Assembly: GCF_002263515.1 (NCBI RefSeq)
Contig: NZ_CP022752.1
Location: forward strand, 2,170,001 to 2,234,000
DNA from: Actinopolyspora erythraea
GTDB lineage: Bacteria > Actinomycetota > Actinomycetes > Mycobacteriales > Pseudonocardiaceae
Reading direction: 5' to 3'
Length of the DNA: 64,000 nucleotides
The position numbers and the translations under genes were made by a program. Below, piece after piece: positions 1 to 9,158 of this stretch. How positions within the stretch are numbered: the first letter of the stretch is position 1; every line of letters begins with the position of its first letter. The notes beneath the pieces were generated by a model that did not search any database, was not told where the DNA came from, and saw only the letters and a list, made by a program, of their open reading frames with translations.

Positions 1-348
1 ACATGCGAACGCAGTCATAAATCCGTTCGATAAAACCTCAGAATGATAACAATCCCCTCGGCGATGGGAGTTGACGATATCGCCATAGAGCTCTGTATCT
101 GTCGCTTGAGTGCGGATAGGGTGAGAGGTAGCTTCCAAAGAGGTCACTCTAGTATCGAGACCTCCAATATCTGAGGAGTTTGTATTGATACCGCCTTCGG
201 CGGTAGTCACCCTGGAGTCAAGCGCGGAAATGTCGCTGCTATTAGTTATAATATCCGCATCGTGTGAGTTCACACGGTCGATCAGTTCATTCTGAGCCGC
301 CGAGGAAGCTACACTCTTAAAATCGACATGAGGTATGTCTGTTGCCAT
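1..348 (-). CDS. Minor tail protein, N-terminal part (runs off left edge)
   Basis: The reading frame starts at ATG 348 after the strong site AGGAGGTGAAGT and is open to base 1, so only the first 116 residues are visible. It begins MATDIPHV, followed by a segment ending QNELIDRVN that matches the start of the next gene (359-880), suggesting a shared tail-attachment module. Residues 30-70 hold repeats of the form SSDI..LD(S/T)RVT..E, which resemble the trimeric coiled-coil shafts of fibre proteins. It is last seen in the structural operon. A receptor-binding or fibre role is inferred from position and repeats only. Confidence 0.7.
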   Translation of the reverse strand, partial: MATDIPHVDFKSVASSAAQNELIDRVNSHDADIITNSSDISALDSRVTTAEGGINTNSSDIGGLDTRVTSLEATSHPIRTQATDTELYGDIVNSHRRGDCYHSEVLSNGFMTAFAC

Positions 349-358
349 ACTTCACCTC

Positions 359-880
359 CTAAGGACTCAACCACGACAGTGTTAGGTTGCAAACGTCTTC
401 GCGGAAGATATCGAGAGAACCGCCGCTGGCCTGGAATAGATCGACGTGGACGGAATCACCCTCGTTTAGACGTGTGTGCGTTGCCGCATGGATAGTGCAC
501 CCAGATGAGTCTGGGAATGCGGCTGACCCAGCGAGAGGAGAGCCGCTAGGGCCAGACCGTACGTCAATATACCGCTGACCTCCGCCGTTCTTGAATCGAA
601 CAGACCCGCAGATGAAATACACGCCAGCTCTACTGACTACCAATCCATCGTTGTTGCTGTTGAGGGATATTTCAGGATGAGATTCGACAGCAGTATCTAT
701 CACCATCAGAATGTTGTCTCCACTAGACAGTGACTGCTCCGAGGAGTTTGTGTAAACAGCATGAGGTTTATCCAAAAGCAGCTCTAAATCTGTCCTGTTC
801 AAATTTACTCGATCGATCAGGGCGTTTTGCTCGGACGATCGAGCTAATCCCTCATACGGCACGTGAGGTATATCCTCCAT
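359..880 (-). CDS. Minor tail protein with C1q/TNF-like C-terminal domain
   Basis: A 173-residue protein. The N-terminal 27 residues (MEDIPHV to IDRVN) resemble the start of the neighbouring gene at 1-348. Residues 80-173 contain VSRAGVYFICGSV, GGGQRYIDVRSG and a final LTLSWL strand, a pattern typical of C1q/TNF-like jelly-roll domains in phage tail tips. Such domains usually trimerise and bind surfaces. It starts 2 bp from the preceding gene (882-3248), so is co-transcribed. The fold is assigned by pattern only; the tail role is supported by position. Confidence 0.65.
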   Translation of the reverse strand: MEDIPHVPYEGLARSSEQNALIDRVNLNRTDLELLLDKPHAVYTNSSEQSLSSGDNILMVIDTAVESHPEISLNSNNDGLVVSRAGVYFICGSVRFKNGGGQRYIDVRSGPSGSPLAGSAAFPDSSGCTIHAATHTRLNEGDSVHVDLFQASGGSLDIFREDVCNLTLSWLSP

Positions 881-881
881 A

Positions 882-3248
882 TCACTCTCCCCAAATCATA
901 GATTGGTCCCAAATCCCATACTTATGGTCGTCCCACTGCCCATAAGTCGTGCTCTTGATTACCTCTACCTGGTAGGTATCAGTGAGACCCTGACCAGTAG
1001 ACATATCTCGCTTGATACCTAAAATCTGAAGATAAATAGTAGGGCTGATACCGTACGGGTCTGTCAGCTCTAGTACGTCTCCGAGCTGGACTCGTGGATC
1101 TCCCGGAATCGAGATATCATCAGTAACAGGGATAGGATAAGCAAATCTCTCAATCTGCTCTTGGAGCATGGTTTCTATTTGAAACCTATCCTGATACCAA
1201 TAATTACCGCTTAGACGGATGCTGCGAACACCGTATTTATCCTTGCTATCCGAGTGGGAGACCGTCCAGGTAGTTTTACCATCATCGATCACACGAGTGC
1301 CATCGACCCGGTAACGATACTCACCATCAGGGTTGATGTATTCGACATCATCGGATAGTGAGTTCCACAGCGATATGCGGATATGGTCTCCGTACCATTT
1401 TTGCTCTGTACTAAGATTCGCTCCGCTGTCGCCTACGTATGAGCCGTTAGCATACGGAGTTCTGCCAGCACGGGGTATCTCACTAGACCATTTATCGCTC
1501 GGCGCGACGATGGGGAGAGAGTAGGGGTTGGGGCAGATCATCCTGTCATCAGGACGTACGATGTACTCATGCCGACCGGCAGCCGTTCCAGATATGAGTT
1601 CGGCAGGATAGTACTCCCCGTAGAAATCAACCAACGGGGATGACGAGTCCGAGTATTCCCAAACCGTTTTATGTGCCATGTGTGCGGATGATGTGGTCAC
1701 CTGCCAGTGGTTACGGACACTGCTCAATGTACGTCGAAGGGATAGCCCTTCGATATCGTTGATACCAATCTCTAACTCGGTGGACGTTTGCTTGTTGAGA
1801 ATATCCTCATAGTTGAGGAAAACGAACGTTCCATCATTGGTGAAATACGCAGCACCGAATTCAGCCCCGGCAACCTCTTTGATCAGCTCCCACGCTTCGA
1901 CAGAGCGTCGCGTGGTGTGAGTTGCTCTGTTTCTTCCTTTAGAAACCTGAGCATTTCCCACTGGAGTAATATTCTTATGGATGTACTGGAGGTAATCATC
2001 TGAAGGACTATAAGCAATTTCCACGTCCGACATGGGATGCACGTGCTGGACGTGTACCAAATTCGTCAGTGCGGTGTACGAGGATGATAGAGGTTTAGAG
2101 CGGATCTCTATGGGTGATCCTTCGTCATCTCCCACACGAGTCCGACTCCGGATGGCAATGTCGTTTTCAAAACCCACTTCGACATAGTTCCACCCCGATG
2201 ATAAGGGTTTCTTTTCACCGACGTTTTCAACATCATCCTTGTCATGTGTGACAGGGAATACCTCGCCGGTAGATCCGTCTACCCGAAGGATTAGTATACC
2301 GTCGCCGTAGAGCAGCTCAATTAGATTTGCGGTGTTATACAGATCCGGCTCTGTCCAATGCACCCAACACCCGAAAACATACGTCCCTGTAGATAGACTA
2401 GAAGTACCATCTTCGGGATCTATCCAGTAACTTTTTCGAGCGTATTGCTCATATCCTTTAGGTACAGCGTTAGCTGCTAGATAGCCATGCGGTCCGTCCC
2501 TGTACGCCTCAGAAGGAGAGTAGCCCTGATCTTCCCACTCTTCGGTTTTATGGATCTGTAGATCATTATCCAAAAAACCCTTTTCCGGCAGAGGGGAGCC
2601 GTGTAGGGGGACGCTGAGAATTGTCTCCCCATAGTCTCCTAGTCCAGGGCGAGGCCCTGCCGTAAACCCCCCGGAGCGTGCCGCAAGATCGATCAGTGAC
2701 GAGGAGTCAATCAGCCCTCCTCGCTTGAATCCTTGGGATAGATATTTGATATCGATAGCGTAGGCAGGAAGGGTGATTGTGTCTCGTAGGTGCTCGACAT
2801 AATCGAGACAGGATATAGTCACTACTCCGGTCTCTCGATCTACGCCAACATCTCGCACCCGCCCCCTGAGCTGTACGAAAGTTTCGTTTCCCAGCTCAGT
2901 TACGACAGCTATGCTGTAGTAGACCGGAGAACCAGCAAGAACGCTGTCCGGGTAGAAGATTGACCACGGGTTTTCAGGGGAAAACTGAGACACTAGCGAC
3001 ATCCCACCGTGGTTTCCGGAAACCTCTATATCGAGTTTCGCAGCAGCGTACCCCTCGATAAGCTGGATCTCTTCCGGAGCTGTACCATTCCATACTTGAT
3101 CGAAGGATGCTCTCATTAGATACGGATGGAGATTGGTGAGAGGATGGGAGAAACTTCCGTCTTGGTCCCAGTCGATCTGAATCGAGTTGATTAGCCTACG
3201 ATGGCCAGCCTTGATAGCAACGTCAGCTTCGGTTGTAGAATTCAGCAC
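882..3248 (-). CDS. Large minor tail protein (tail-tip/baseplate hub type)
   Basis: A 788-residue protein beginning with GTG one base after the preceding stop, with GGAG about 8 nt upstream. It opens with INSIQIDWDQDGSF and repeatedly holds short beta-rich segments (VRDVGVDRETGVVTISCLDYVE near 130-150), as in cluster A minor tail proteins that follow the distal-tail protein. A C-terminal stretch with VQLGDVLELTDPYG resembles the hub region of tail-associated proteins. It probably forms part of the tail tip that contacts the host cell. The family assignment rests on size, order and sequence style, not on a catalytic motif. Confidence 0.72.
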   Translation of the reverse strand: MLNSTTEADVAIKAGHRRLINSIQIDWDQDGSFSHPLTNLHPYLMRASFDQVWNGTAPEEIQLIEGYAAAKLDIEVSGNHGGMSLVSQFSPENPWSIFYPDSVLAGSPVYYSIAVVTELGNETFVQLRGRVRDVGVDRETGVVTISCLDYVEHLRDTITLPAYAIDIKYLSQGFKRGGLIDSSSLIDLAARSGGFTAGPRPGLGDYGETILSVPLHGSPLPEKGFLDNDLQIHKTEEWEDQGYSPSEAYRDGPHGYLAANAVPKGYEQYARKSYWIDPEDGTSSLSTGTYVFGCWVHWTEPDLYNTANLIELLYGDGILILRVDGSTGEVFPVTHDKDDVENVGEKKPLSSGWNYVEVGFENDIAIRSRTRVGDDEGSPIEIRSKPLSSSYTALTNLVHVQHVHPMSDVEIAYSPSDDYLQYIHKNITPVGNAQVSKGRNRATHTTRRSVEAWELIKEVAGAEFGAAYFTNDGTFVFLNYEDILNKQTSTELEIGINDIEGLSLRRTLSSVRNHWQVTTSSAHMAHKTVWEYSDSSSPLVDFYGEYYPAELISGTAAGRHEYIVRPDDRMICPNPYSLPIVAPSDKWSSEIPRAGRTPYANGSYVGDSGANLSTEQKWYGDHIRISLWNSLSDDVEYINPDGEYRYRVDGTRVIDDGKTTWTVSHSDSKDKYGVRSIRLSGNYWYQDRFQIETMLQEQIERFAYPIPVTDDISIPGDPRVQLGDVLELTDPYGISPTIYLQILGIKRDMSTGQGLTDTYQVEVIKSTTYGQWDDHKYGIWDQSMIWGE

Positions 3249-3249
3249 T

Positions 3250-4101
3250 TTAAGTCTCCATAATCGTAACCTTCGCTGTTCGGAGCGGATACCTCTGAGA
3301 AGTCACATCCAGGGATGTGATAGCAGCTTCGATCAAGCCACCCCCGATATCAGGTTCGCCGAGAGTGGAGGAATACTCTGCATGGGGAGCTGTGATATCT
3401 ACATAATCGGAATCCGCTAGATCCGATAGGCACCACAAAACCGGATTCACAGCATCTACAGAACTTCTGTCTGGATCGAATTTTTCTGTGAGACGGGTCC
3501 ATGTTCCCGCTTGGCAGGTCACCGGAGTGCCGTTGATGCCTCCGGTCTGGTCATACCGCCAGTAGGTATCCACGTTTAGACGTAGATCTGTATCGACTGA
3601 GGGTCGGACATATACCGACCAACTAAACGGAGTGCTAGGGAGCAGCGGATACGTGCTTCCCAGGTCTGGGACGACGTAGTTGCCATTACTCAAACTGCTC
3701 CACTGCACAGCTCTGTACGTGATGGGAACGGGGGTGTTCAGCATTACCAACGTTTGGAGAGTAGTGTCAGAATCCCATCCGAACCCATCGCCAGAGTGGT
3801 AGGCCATTTGAGCCTGGACAGATCTACGAGACATGAGATTAGGTCGCATAGGATCTCGTAGATACATCGGGCCTGGCACCATTCTGGTGTACAGCGCCTC
3901 TAGCCAACTGAATTCTTCCGGCTCTAGGTAGAGGAAGTTAAACTCATATTCCGACCAGAATCCGAGAGAATCGACTGTAGTCCTGCCTCCGAGACTGCGA
4001 TGTAATCCACCTGAGCGTTTGACAGGAGCCGACAAACCTGGTTCCGGAGGAGGGAGAGGACGCATGTCTCTAGCTGGCCCAAACATCCATTCTTTTTCCA
4101 T
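3250..4101 (-). CDS. Minor tail protein (distal-tail type)
   Basis: The best start is ATG 4101, giving MEKEWMFGPARDM and 283 residues; it overlaps the tape-measure stop region by a few bases, the normal arrangement. It lies immediately downstream of the tape-measure gene, the place of distal-tail (Dit-like) proteins in actinophages. The middle part is beta-rich with a putative carbohydrate-binding-like region (FSWSVYVRPSVDTDLRLNVD near 180-200). The longer frame upstream to 4227 is a shadow of the tape-measure gene. The function is inferred from gene order. Confidence 0.75.
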   Translation of the reverse strand: MEKEWMFGPARDMRPLPPPEPGLSAPVKRSGGLHRSLGGRTTVDSLGFWSEYEFNFLYLEPEEFSWLEALYTRMVPGPMYLRDPMRPNLMSRRSVQAQMAYHSGDGFGWDSDTTLQTLVMLNTPVPITYRAVQWSSLSNGNYVVPDLGSTYPLLPSTPFSWSVYVRPSVDTDLRLNVDTYWRYDQTGGINGTPVTCQAGTWTRLTEKFDPDRSSVDAVNPVLWCLSDLADSDYVDITAPHAEYSSTLGEPDIGGGLIEAAITSLDVTSQRYPLRTAKVTIMET

Positions 4102-4102
4102 A

Positions 4103-6214
4103 TCATCGACCCCTGTTACTGTTTTGTACGTCTTGAATAAACCTCGCTGCGCCCTTCCCGTCGAACTGCATTCGCGCAGTGTCGAATGCATCAACGACAC
4201 CTTGATAAACCTCGCCGCGCACACCAAACGAGTCTGCGGAAACGTGCGAGTTCAGGTCAGTGGAAAACTTCCCAGAGGTCAGTCCCATCAGCCTGTCAAT
4301 CTGCCGAATTGCCTTCGGCATAGCCGCTTCAATGCCGCGTGCCCAGTCCTCAACAAGAGCCTGACCTGAGTAGGTTGTGTACCCTCGTCCCGAAAAGGGG
4401 CCGAGTTCGGCAGGGGAAAAGGGGAAAAACTGGCGTGCGACACTGACCACTGATTGAGCAGCGCTAGCAACGTCCCCAATACGGGAACGAATACCTGCTA
4501 TGAAACTTCCAATCATAGAGGAACCGCTGTCGTATAGACCTCCCAGACCAATAGCGTTAGCGGCCCTCCTCGGTAGAGATGAAAACCATTCAACTGCACG
4601 ATTAATCCCATTTCGCGTTACTCTGATGAGCCTAGACCAGCCGTTTTTAAACATCTGGTGTATTCGATAGAACAGCCTTCCGGCAGAATGGGTAGCCCGT
4701 GCCTTCATATCCCTAAACGACTTGGCAACGTTATACACAGAGATTCCAACGTTTTGAGAGATGTTCCTTTTCAAGTTCTCAAATCCCCGGCTGACGTTTT
4801 TAACAAACGACCCTACAGACGTCGAAGCTCCAGAGAGATTTTTGAAGGTGTCGATGGTTTCATCTATTTCCTTGATGAGACTATCGACTGTATAGACTAG
4901 GTTGATAAACATCCCTGTTAACTTGGGAAGGATTCCAGACTCTACGATCTTGACAATCTCTTCGGCCATCAGAGAAAAGCCGTTTGTGATCTTGTCTATG
5001 TCTTCTTGGTCGATGTCACTCAACCACTGGCCTAGTTTTCGGAAAACTTTCCCAAATGAAAATCCGAGCTGCTCCCAGTCAATGTTATTCATCAAATCTG
5101 AGATACCTTGGAAGAACCTACTAATCCCCGGCCCGGCGTTGATGAAAAAATCAACAGCGGCAACACCCATGTCTGCCAGAGCTTGAGACGCTGAATCAAG
5201 CAGATCGCCGAGAACCCTCAAAGCACTCTCAAGACGAGATCCCTCGAGGCGCTCAAGGAAACCAGTGAAATTGTCCATCACACGAGAGAGGGTATCTCCG
5301 AGGATGTCGTAATACACCTCAGTTCCTGCGATATCCAGGAATCCAGCGATCATACGCTGTAGAGCTGGCGTAATCTTCTCAATAACCCGTTGGATTCCAG
5401 TAAACGCGTTACGGAGGTTGTCCGCTCCTGTCCTGTTCTGATATAGCTGGTTCGAGGTGAATAGTACATCGGTTAGTTTGTCCGACAGATTCACGACAGA
5501 CTCAGCAACCCCGCTGAAACCAGTTTCCAGAGTCGGAAAAATCTCTTTCAGTCGTTCAAAGACCGGATCAAGACCCTTCCGAAGAGTGTCAGCCAGAGAT
5601 TTTTGGAGGTTAGTGACCTGCGGTGTTAGCTGTTCCGCAGCCTTTTTCACTCCATCAAAACCTAGTGCGACCGCAGCAGCAGGGACAACCAGAGAGGAAA
5701 GTAATACTGGGAGTCCGCCGAGTGCGGATGTCAACGCACCGCCCAGGAAAAGCGCAGCTCCGGCTAGTCCAGCCATGAGAGGGACCACAGCGGTGATGCG
5801 AGCGCCTAGGGTAATCGCACTGACAATCAGCCCTGTCAAACTCTGCGTGCTAAGCGTCGCAGAATTCGCTAGTCCTCTAGCCGAATTGCTGAACGATTTA
5901 AACGACTGAGTCGCTGTTCCTCCCACAACCCCAGCCATATTTGTAGCAGAGCTAGCAATACCATCAAAGGAGCCCTGGATTCGTTCACCGATGCCACGGT
6001 TGAAGTCGATATCTACATTAACATCGTCTCTTTCGAGCCGTTGTTTAAACGCCTCGTACTGCCCTCTCGCTCCAGAGGTATCGAGAGATGCATCAATCTG
6101 TACTGAGTCGTCTACTCCTCGGAGATCCTGTTCTAGTTGTCTTCGGAAACCAGATGCGTCCGGTACGACTCGAACAGTTACACGTCCTGCCTCCTGTCCT
6201 CCTGGTCCTGTCAT
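4103..6214 (-). CDS. Tape measure protein
   Basis: A 703-residue protein, by length and order the tape measure that sets tail length and passes through the tail tube. It begins MTGPGGQEAG with ACGGAGGAACAG upstream and overlaps the chaperone stop by 4 bases. Residues about 120-190 are a long alanine/glycine/leucine-rich hydrophobic stretch with two or more potential membrane segments, typical of tape measures. The rest is largely helical. At roughly 700 residues it is on the short side for actinobacterial siphophages, which suggests a tail of about 100 nm using the usual 1.5 angstroms per residue rule. Confidence 0.92.
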   Translation of the reverse strand: MTGPGGQEAGRVTVRVVPDASGFRRQLEQDLRGVDDSVQIDASLDTSGARGQYEAFKQRLERDDVNVDIDFNRGIGERIQGSFDGIASSATNMAGVVGGTATQSFKSFSNSARGLANSATLSTQSLTGLIVSAITLGARITAVVPLMAGLAGAALFLGGALTSALGGLPVLLSSLVVPAAAVALGFDGVKKAAEQLTPQVTNLQKSLADTLRKGLDPVFERLKEIFPTLETGFSGVAESVVNLSDKLTDVLFTSNQLYQNRTGADNLRNAFTGIQRVIEKITPALQRMIAGFLDIAGTEVYYDILGDTLSRVMDNFTGFLERLEGSRLESALRVLGDLLDSASQALADMGVAAVDFFINAGPGISRFFQGISDLMNNIDWEQLGFSFGKVFRKLGQWLSDIDQEDIDKITNGFSLMAEEIVKIVESGILPKLTGMFINLVYTVDSLIKEIDETIDTFKNLSGASTSVGSFVKNVSRGFENLKRNISQNVGISVYNVAKSFRDMKARATHSAGRLFYRIHQMFKNGWSRLIRVTRNGINRAVEWFSSLPRRAANAIGLGGLYDSGSSMIGSFIAGIRSRIGDVASAAQSVVSVARQFFPFSPAELGPFSGRGYTTYSGQALVEDWARGIEAAMPKAIRQIDRLMGLTSGKFSTDLNSHVSADSFGVRGEVYQGVVDAFDTARMQFDGKGAARFIQDVQNSNRGR

Positions 6215-6977
6215 TGTCTGTTCCTCCGTGCCTCACGTACAGCATTAATTCGCTGTGCTGCCATAGCAGCAAAAGGATTTGTTTTTGCTTCCTTGCTTTT
6301 GTCTTTCGGGCGGGGGATAGGTTCAGGAGGTTTAGGCTTCTTCTTGTCGGAGTGAGCAGACGCGAGAACAAACGTGTTTTCGCGGACAGCATCGACGAGG
6401 GATGCCAGTAGGTATCTGTCCGCAGACCAGCCGATAAACTCGTCCCCGCCCCGCATCGCTGCAACTGTCCGAGACTCAATCGGCAACTGGTCGATAAGTT
6501 CCACTACAATCGCAGGAGTGAAGCCGGAATACGGCTGTAGGATCTCGTGAAGATTCAACCCGTACTCAGCACGGAAATCCGCTAGAAGCTGCCCGCTATA
6601 CCTGCTGAGCAGGAATGCGAGCTTTAGGCTTTTTCCCCCTGAATCTGCTCCATGTACTTTTCAAACAGAAGCCTGTTACGCGCCAGATCATCTCCCAGAA
6701 CCTTCACAAGACGACTACCCTTCTTATCCTCTGTCACCGTCTTCAACAGTGCTTGGATTGCGCCAAGAACAAAATTGAAATCAACAGGCTCATCGTTGTC
6801 TTCGTTGGCCTGGAGACTTTCCAACTTCCTGATGTTCTCCAAAACCGCCTTACGGTCAGTATCTCCGAGACGGGAAGGGTTGCGAAGGACAAATTCCTCC
6901 CCTTCTGCGGTGAACCTGAACGGCGCGAACTGCTGTTCAACTGCATTATCAAGATCTTCGAGCGTGAAATCAGACAT
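6211..6977 (-). CDS. Tail assembly chaperone, -1 frameshift fusion product
   Basis: Reading starts at ATG 6977 and can pass into the -1 frame at the G5A5 run (6630-6639), just before the stop at 6624. The second frame then reads LAFLLSRYSGQLLADFRAEYG and continues through NLHEILQ to 6211. This second part has no convincing start of its own, and its conserved-looking sequence extends upstream of any ATG right up to the run. The layout is the gpG/gpGT arrangement known from lambda and cluster A phages: the long form helps load tail protein on the tape measure. The tail of the product is lysine/proline rich. Confidence 0.82.
6624..6977 (-). CDS. Tail assembly chaperone, short form (gpG-like)
   Basis: The zero-frame product has 117 residues beginning MSDFTLEDLDNAV. 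AGAAAGG lies upstream of ATG 6977; the longer frame to 7046 is not needed. It is acidic and helical, lies between the major tail gene and the tape measure, and ends GEKA followed by TAA directly after the slippery run. This is the abundant short chaperone in the family model. Spacing to the major tail gene is about 80 bp. Confidence 0.85.
   Translation of the reverse strand: MSDFTLEDLDNAVEQQFAPFRFTAEGEEFVLRNPSRLGDTDRKAVLENIRKLESLQANEDNDEPVDFNFVLGAIQALLKTVTEDKKGSRLVKVLGDDLARNRLLFEKYMEQIQGEKA
6630..6639 (-). promoter_or_regulatory. Programmed -1 frameshift site
   Basis: On the minus strand the run is GGGGGAAAAA, read in the zero frame as CAG GGG GAA AAA GCC TAA. Moving to the -1 frame at this run gives GGA AAA AGC CTA and an open frame of about 140 codons. 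The heptamer is imperfect by the X XXY YYZ rule, since GAA would re-pair on GGA, so slippage may be mostly in the A-site AAA codon. Confidence 0.75.
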
Positions 6978-7057
6978 GGCAAACCTTTCTAACTCTGGCA
7001 GACCTAGTGAAAAGAAGGTGTGGCAGGTCTGCCAGAAAAACCACACCTTCAGCCTTT

Positions 7058-7645
7058 TTATGCAGAACCGTCATTAACCGGAATATCCTCAGAGATCCAC
7101 GAGAACAACGGATTACCGGACATTTTCAGGAACGTAGCGCGCAAAGGAAGTGAAGCTAGCGAATCAACTGCAAGCTCAATCGAATCTTCGCGCCGAAACG
7201 ACGCATTCGGCGAATAGAACGCTACGTTCACGTCCCCATCGACCATCACGATCAACAGGGCCTTCTTGATCGTGCTCACCGAGGAATCCTGGACATCAAA
7301 AGAGCCAGCGGTAGAACCGTAGTCTGTAACTCCGTAATACAGACTGAGAGCGTTCTCGTCGAACTGGTGAAGATTGAACGTCACGTAATCCACAGCAGGG
7401 TCTGTGATCGTTTCTCGCAGCGCTGAAGCCTGCCACGTTCCAAGAGTCTCGGTGTCTCCACCCTCATAGCCGAACGCAGGAAGTTCCTCCCGAGACGTGT
7501 GACCGATATTGACCCAATCAGCAGCCAAACCCGAGCCATCTGTATATGAGCCGATTACGGTAGGGGTGGGAGCAGCAGTTCCCGAGGGAGCTGTATAAAT
7601 GTCTCCTCTAGCTGCCAGCAAAACCGCATTATCATCAAGTGCCAT
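7058..7645 (-). CDS. Major tail (tube) protein
   Basis: A 195-residue protein starting MALDDNAVLLAARGDIYTAP at ATG 7645, with AGGAG 5 nt upstream; the frame extending to 7699 overlaps the preceding gene and is not needed. The opening (DNAVLLAARGDIYTAP...GT) and the composition of small and polar residues are typical of tail-tube subunits of L5-like phages. It lies between the tail terminator and the tail chaperones, the invariant place of this gene. It polymerises into the tail tube. Confidence 0.9.
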   Translation of the reverse strand: MALDDNAVLLAARGDIYTAPSGTAAPTPTVIGSYTDGSGLAADWVNIGHTSREELPAFGYEGGDTETLGTWQASALRETITDPAVDYVTFNLHQFDENALSLYYGVTDYGSTAGSFDVQDSSVSTIKKALLIVMVDGDVNVAFYSPNASFRREDSIELAVDSLASLPLRATFLKMSGNPLFSWISEDIPVNDGSA

Positions 7646-7653
7646 AAAAACTC

Positions 7654-8058
7654 CTAAGCAGGACGAAGACCAAGCAAAATCAATCCTTGCGCACCCCATG
7701 TGCCGCTGTATGGAGAATCAAACGTGAACGGCCCTGTCTGTTCCGTGAAAGAGTGGATGGAACCAGCGCCTTGAATAACTGTTTGATTCACATACGCGTC
7801 ATAAAGAACTTGCCGAACGTCGAGATAAATATTTTCGGCGTCGGACGATCCTTGATCGGAGATACACAAGACTTCGAGCGATGGCCTGTCGAGGTGTTGA
7901 ACATAGGTGGATGAGCCGCCGATGCGGCGAATGTTGACCAGTGGGTAGCCGCGATGCTCAAGAGGAGGGAGCTTAGCCGTCACCGTGACAGAAGTCAGCC
8001 AGGACCGGAGCAGGGGCAACACAACCTCTTGAACACGCGGCATAGCGCGTGTAACCAA
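7654..8058 (-). CDS. Tail terminator-like protein
   Basis: A 134-residue protein with TTG at 8058, preceded by AAGGAG at 4 nt. It holds MPRVQEVVLPLLRSWL and PLVNIRRIGG, a pattern seen in the tail-terminator/neck family that closes the tail tube. Gene order (connector, terminator, tube) supports the call. An ATG at 8043 is a possible alternative start. There are 8 bp between its stop and the tube gene. Confidence 0.65.
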   Translation of the reverse strand: MVTRAMPRVQEVVLPLLRSWLTSVTVTAKLPPLEHRGYPLVNIRRIGGSSTYVQHLDRPSLEVLCISDQGSSDAENIYLDVRQVLYDAYVNQTVIQGAGSIHSFTEQTGPFTFDSPYSGTWGAQGLILLGLRPA

Positions 8059-8066
8059 TAGACTCC

Positions 8067-8381
8067 TTAAGCGAAACCAGAAGCGCGAGTGATGATGTAA
8101 AGGCCAGGAACATAAGTTCCGGACCTCGTATCCGTGTGCCCGTATTCAATCGCTACCGCAGGAATAGCCTTCGTGTTTTGATCGGTGTTGTCTACGAGAG
8201 ACACGAAAGAATCTGGTTTACGATGGGTTAGTTCGATATGGGCTGCTCCAGTCCGCCTATGACTGGACAGGAGTACTCGCGCGATCGTTTCGATATCTTT
8301 CGCTTCTGAGCGAACAGATTGAACAACTCCAGGCAGATGAGAAACTGTATCCTCAACGTCTCGATTGATGCGAACAGCCAC
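8067..8381 (-). CDS. Head-tail connector/neck protein (DUF5403-like)
   Basis: The likely start is GTG 8381, which shares one base with the upstream stop (TAGTG) and has GAGGAGG upstream; this gives 104 residues starting MAVRINRDVEDTVSHLPGVV. The long frame to 8477 is a shadow of the previous gene. The sequence has an alpha-helical N-terminus, then beta strands with HIELTHRKPDSFVSLVD. In L5-like phages a small protein of this kind sits at this position and belongs to the neck. Family membership is likely but not proven by sequence alone. Confidence 0.6.
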   Translation of the reverse strand: MAVRINRDVEDTVSHLPGVVQSVRSEAKDIETIARVLLSSHRRTGAAHIELTHRKPDSFVSLVDNTDQNTKAIPAVAIEYGHTDTRSGTYVPGLYIITRASGFA

Positions 8382-8740
8382 TAAGACCTCCTCATTACCC
8401 AAACCTTTCGAGCAGTTCGAGGAGATCCCGAGTAAACCTCGGGCGGGCCTTCTATATAAAAAACTTCCCCTCGCCACTCAGCAGACGAGAAAGCATCAAT
8501 ACCCGGATCTTGCCCGCGTGCGATAATGAGTCGATACACTTTCTCAGTGAAGAAACCTCTTCGCTCATTGTTAGAATAGGAAACTCCCGAGGTTCCCTCT
8601 GAAACTTCCATCGGCTGTACCCGAGCCATAACCGAGATCCCAGTATTAGAGGGAGTAGCGATTGTGTCTCCATCGACATCGGTTGTGTATTCGGTCGGAT
8701 AGACGGTTACCTCTTCATTACCCCAGTCGAGAAGACTCAT
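8381..8740 (-). CDS. Head-tail connector (stopper-like) protein
   Basis: A 119-residue protein, MSLLDWGNEEVTVYPTEY, ending VWVMRRS. It has the length and beta-barrel-like pattern of head-closure proteins (V.V.......D.DG......S..G..V.ARVQP). It follows the adaptor gene with a 4-bp gap and overlaps the next gene by one base. It probably seals the portal after packaging. The function rests on order and general pattern. Confidence 0.62.
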   Translation of the reverse strand: MSLLDWGNEEVTVYPTEYTTDVDGDTIATPSNTGISVMARVQPMEVSEGTSGVSYSNNERRGFFTEKVYRLIIARGQDPGIDAFSSAEWRGEVFYIEGPPEVYSGSPRTARKVWVMRRS

Positions 8741-8744
8741 GAGA

Positions 8745-9158
8745 TCACCAGCAATCCCACAAATTAGGTTGAATCTCTGGGACGTTCAGAGTCGGCCGGA
8801 ACGAGCCGATACCGCCCGAATATTCACCGAGTATTCGTCGCTCGTCCGCTTCCAGGTACAAACCTTTAGAGGTGATCGAATCGCTCGCGAGCGTACGGGA
8901 GTAGTTCCCGTCTACCTCCTGGATAATCCCCTCGGGGTTGCGAACCACACGAACAACCATGTTCGCGTGCACCATCACAACCGCAGCATCCGAAACGTCT
9001 CCGTCAGCTATCCTCTGATTCAGCTTCGGAAGATCGCTTTCTAGAATTACCTCGGCGTCCGCTAGAAGCGCTTGGGCTAGACTTTCCTCCTCTGGAAGCA
9101 TCGGACGGCCCAGCCGATTCTTCACGTCCTGGAGGGTTGCTGTGACGCTCAGAGACAT
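8745..9158 (-). CDS. Head-tail adaptor protein
   Basis: A 137-residue helical protein, MSLSVTATLQDVKNRLGRPML..EE, then ADAEVILESDLPKL. This is the usual pattern of gp6/gp15-type adaptors that bind the portal ring. The start at 9158 is well supported by GGGAGGTAGTAAAGA just upstream. The upstream gene (9004-9255) overlaps its first 155 bases in another frame, which is unusual. Confidence 0.72.
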   Translation of the reverse strand: MSLSVTATLQDVKNRLGRPMLPEEESLAQALLADAEVILESDLPKLNQRIADGDVSDAAVVMVHANMVVRVVRNPEGIIQEVDGNYSRTLASDSITSKGLYLEADERRILGEYSGGIGSFRPTLNVPEIQPNLWDCW

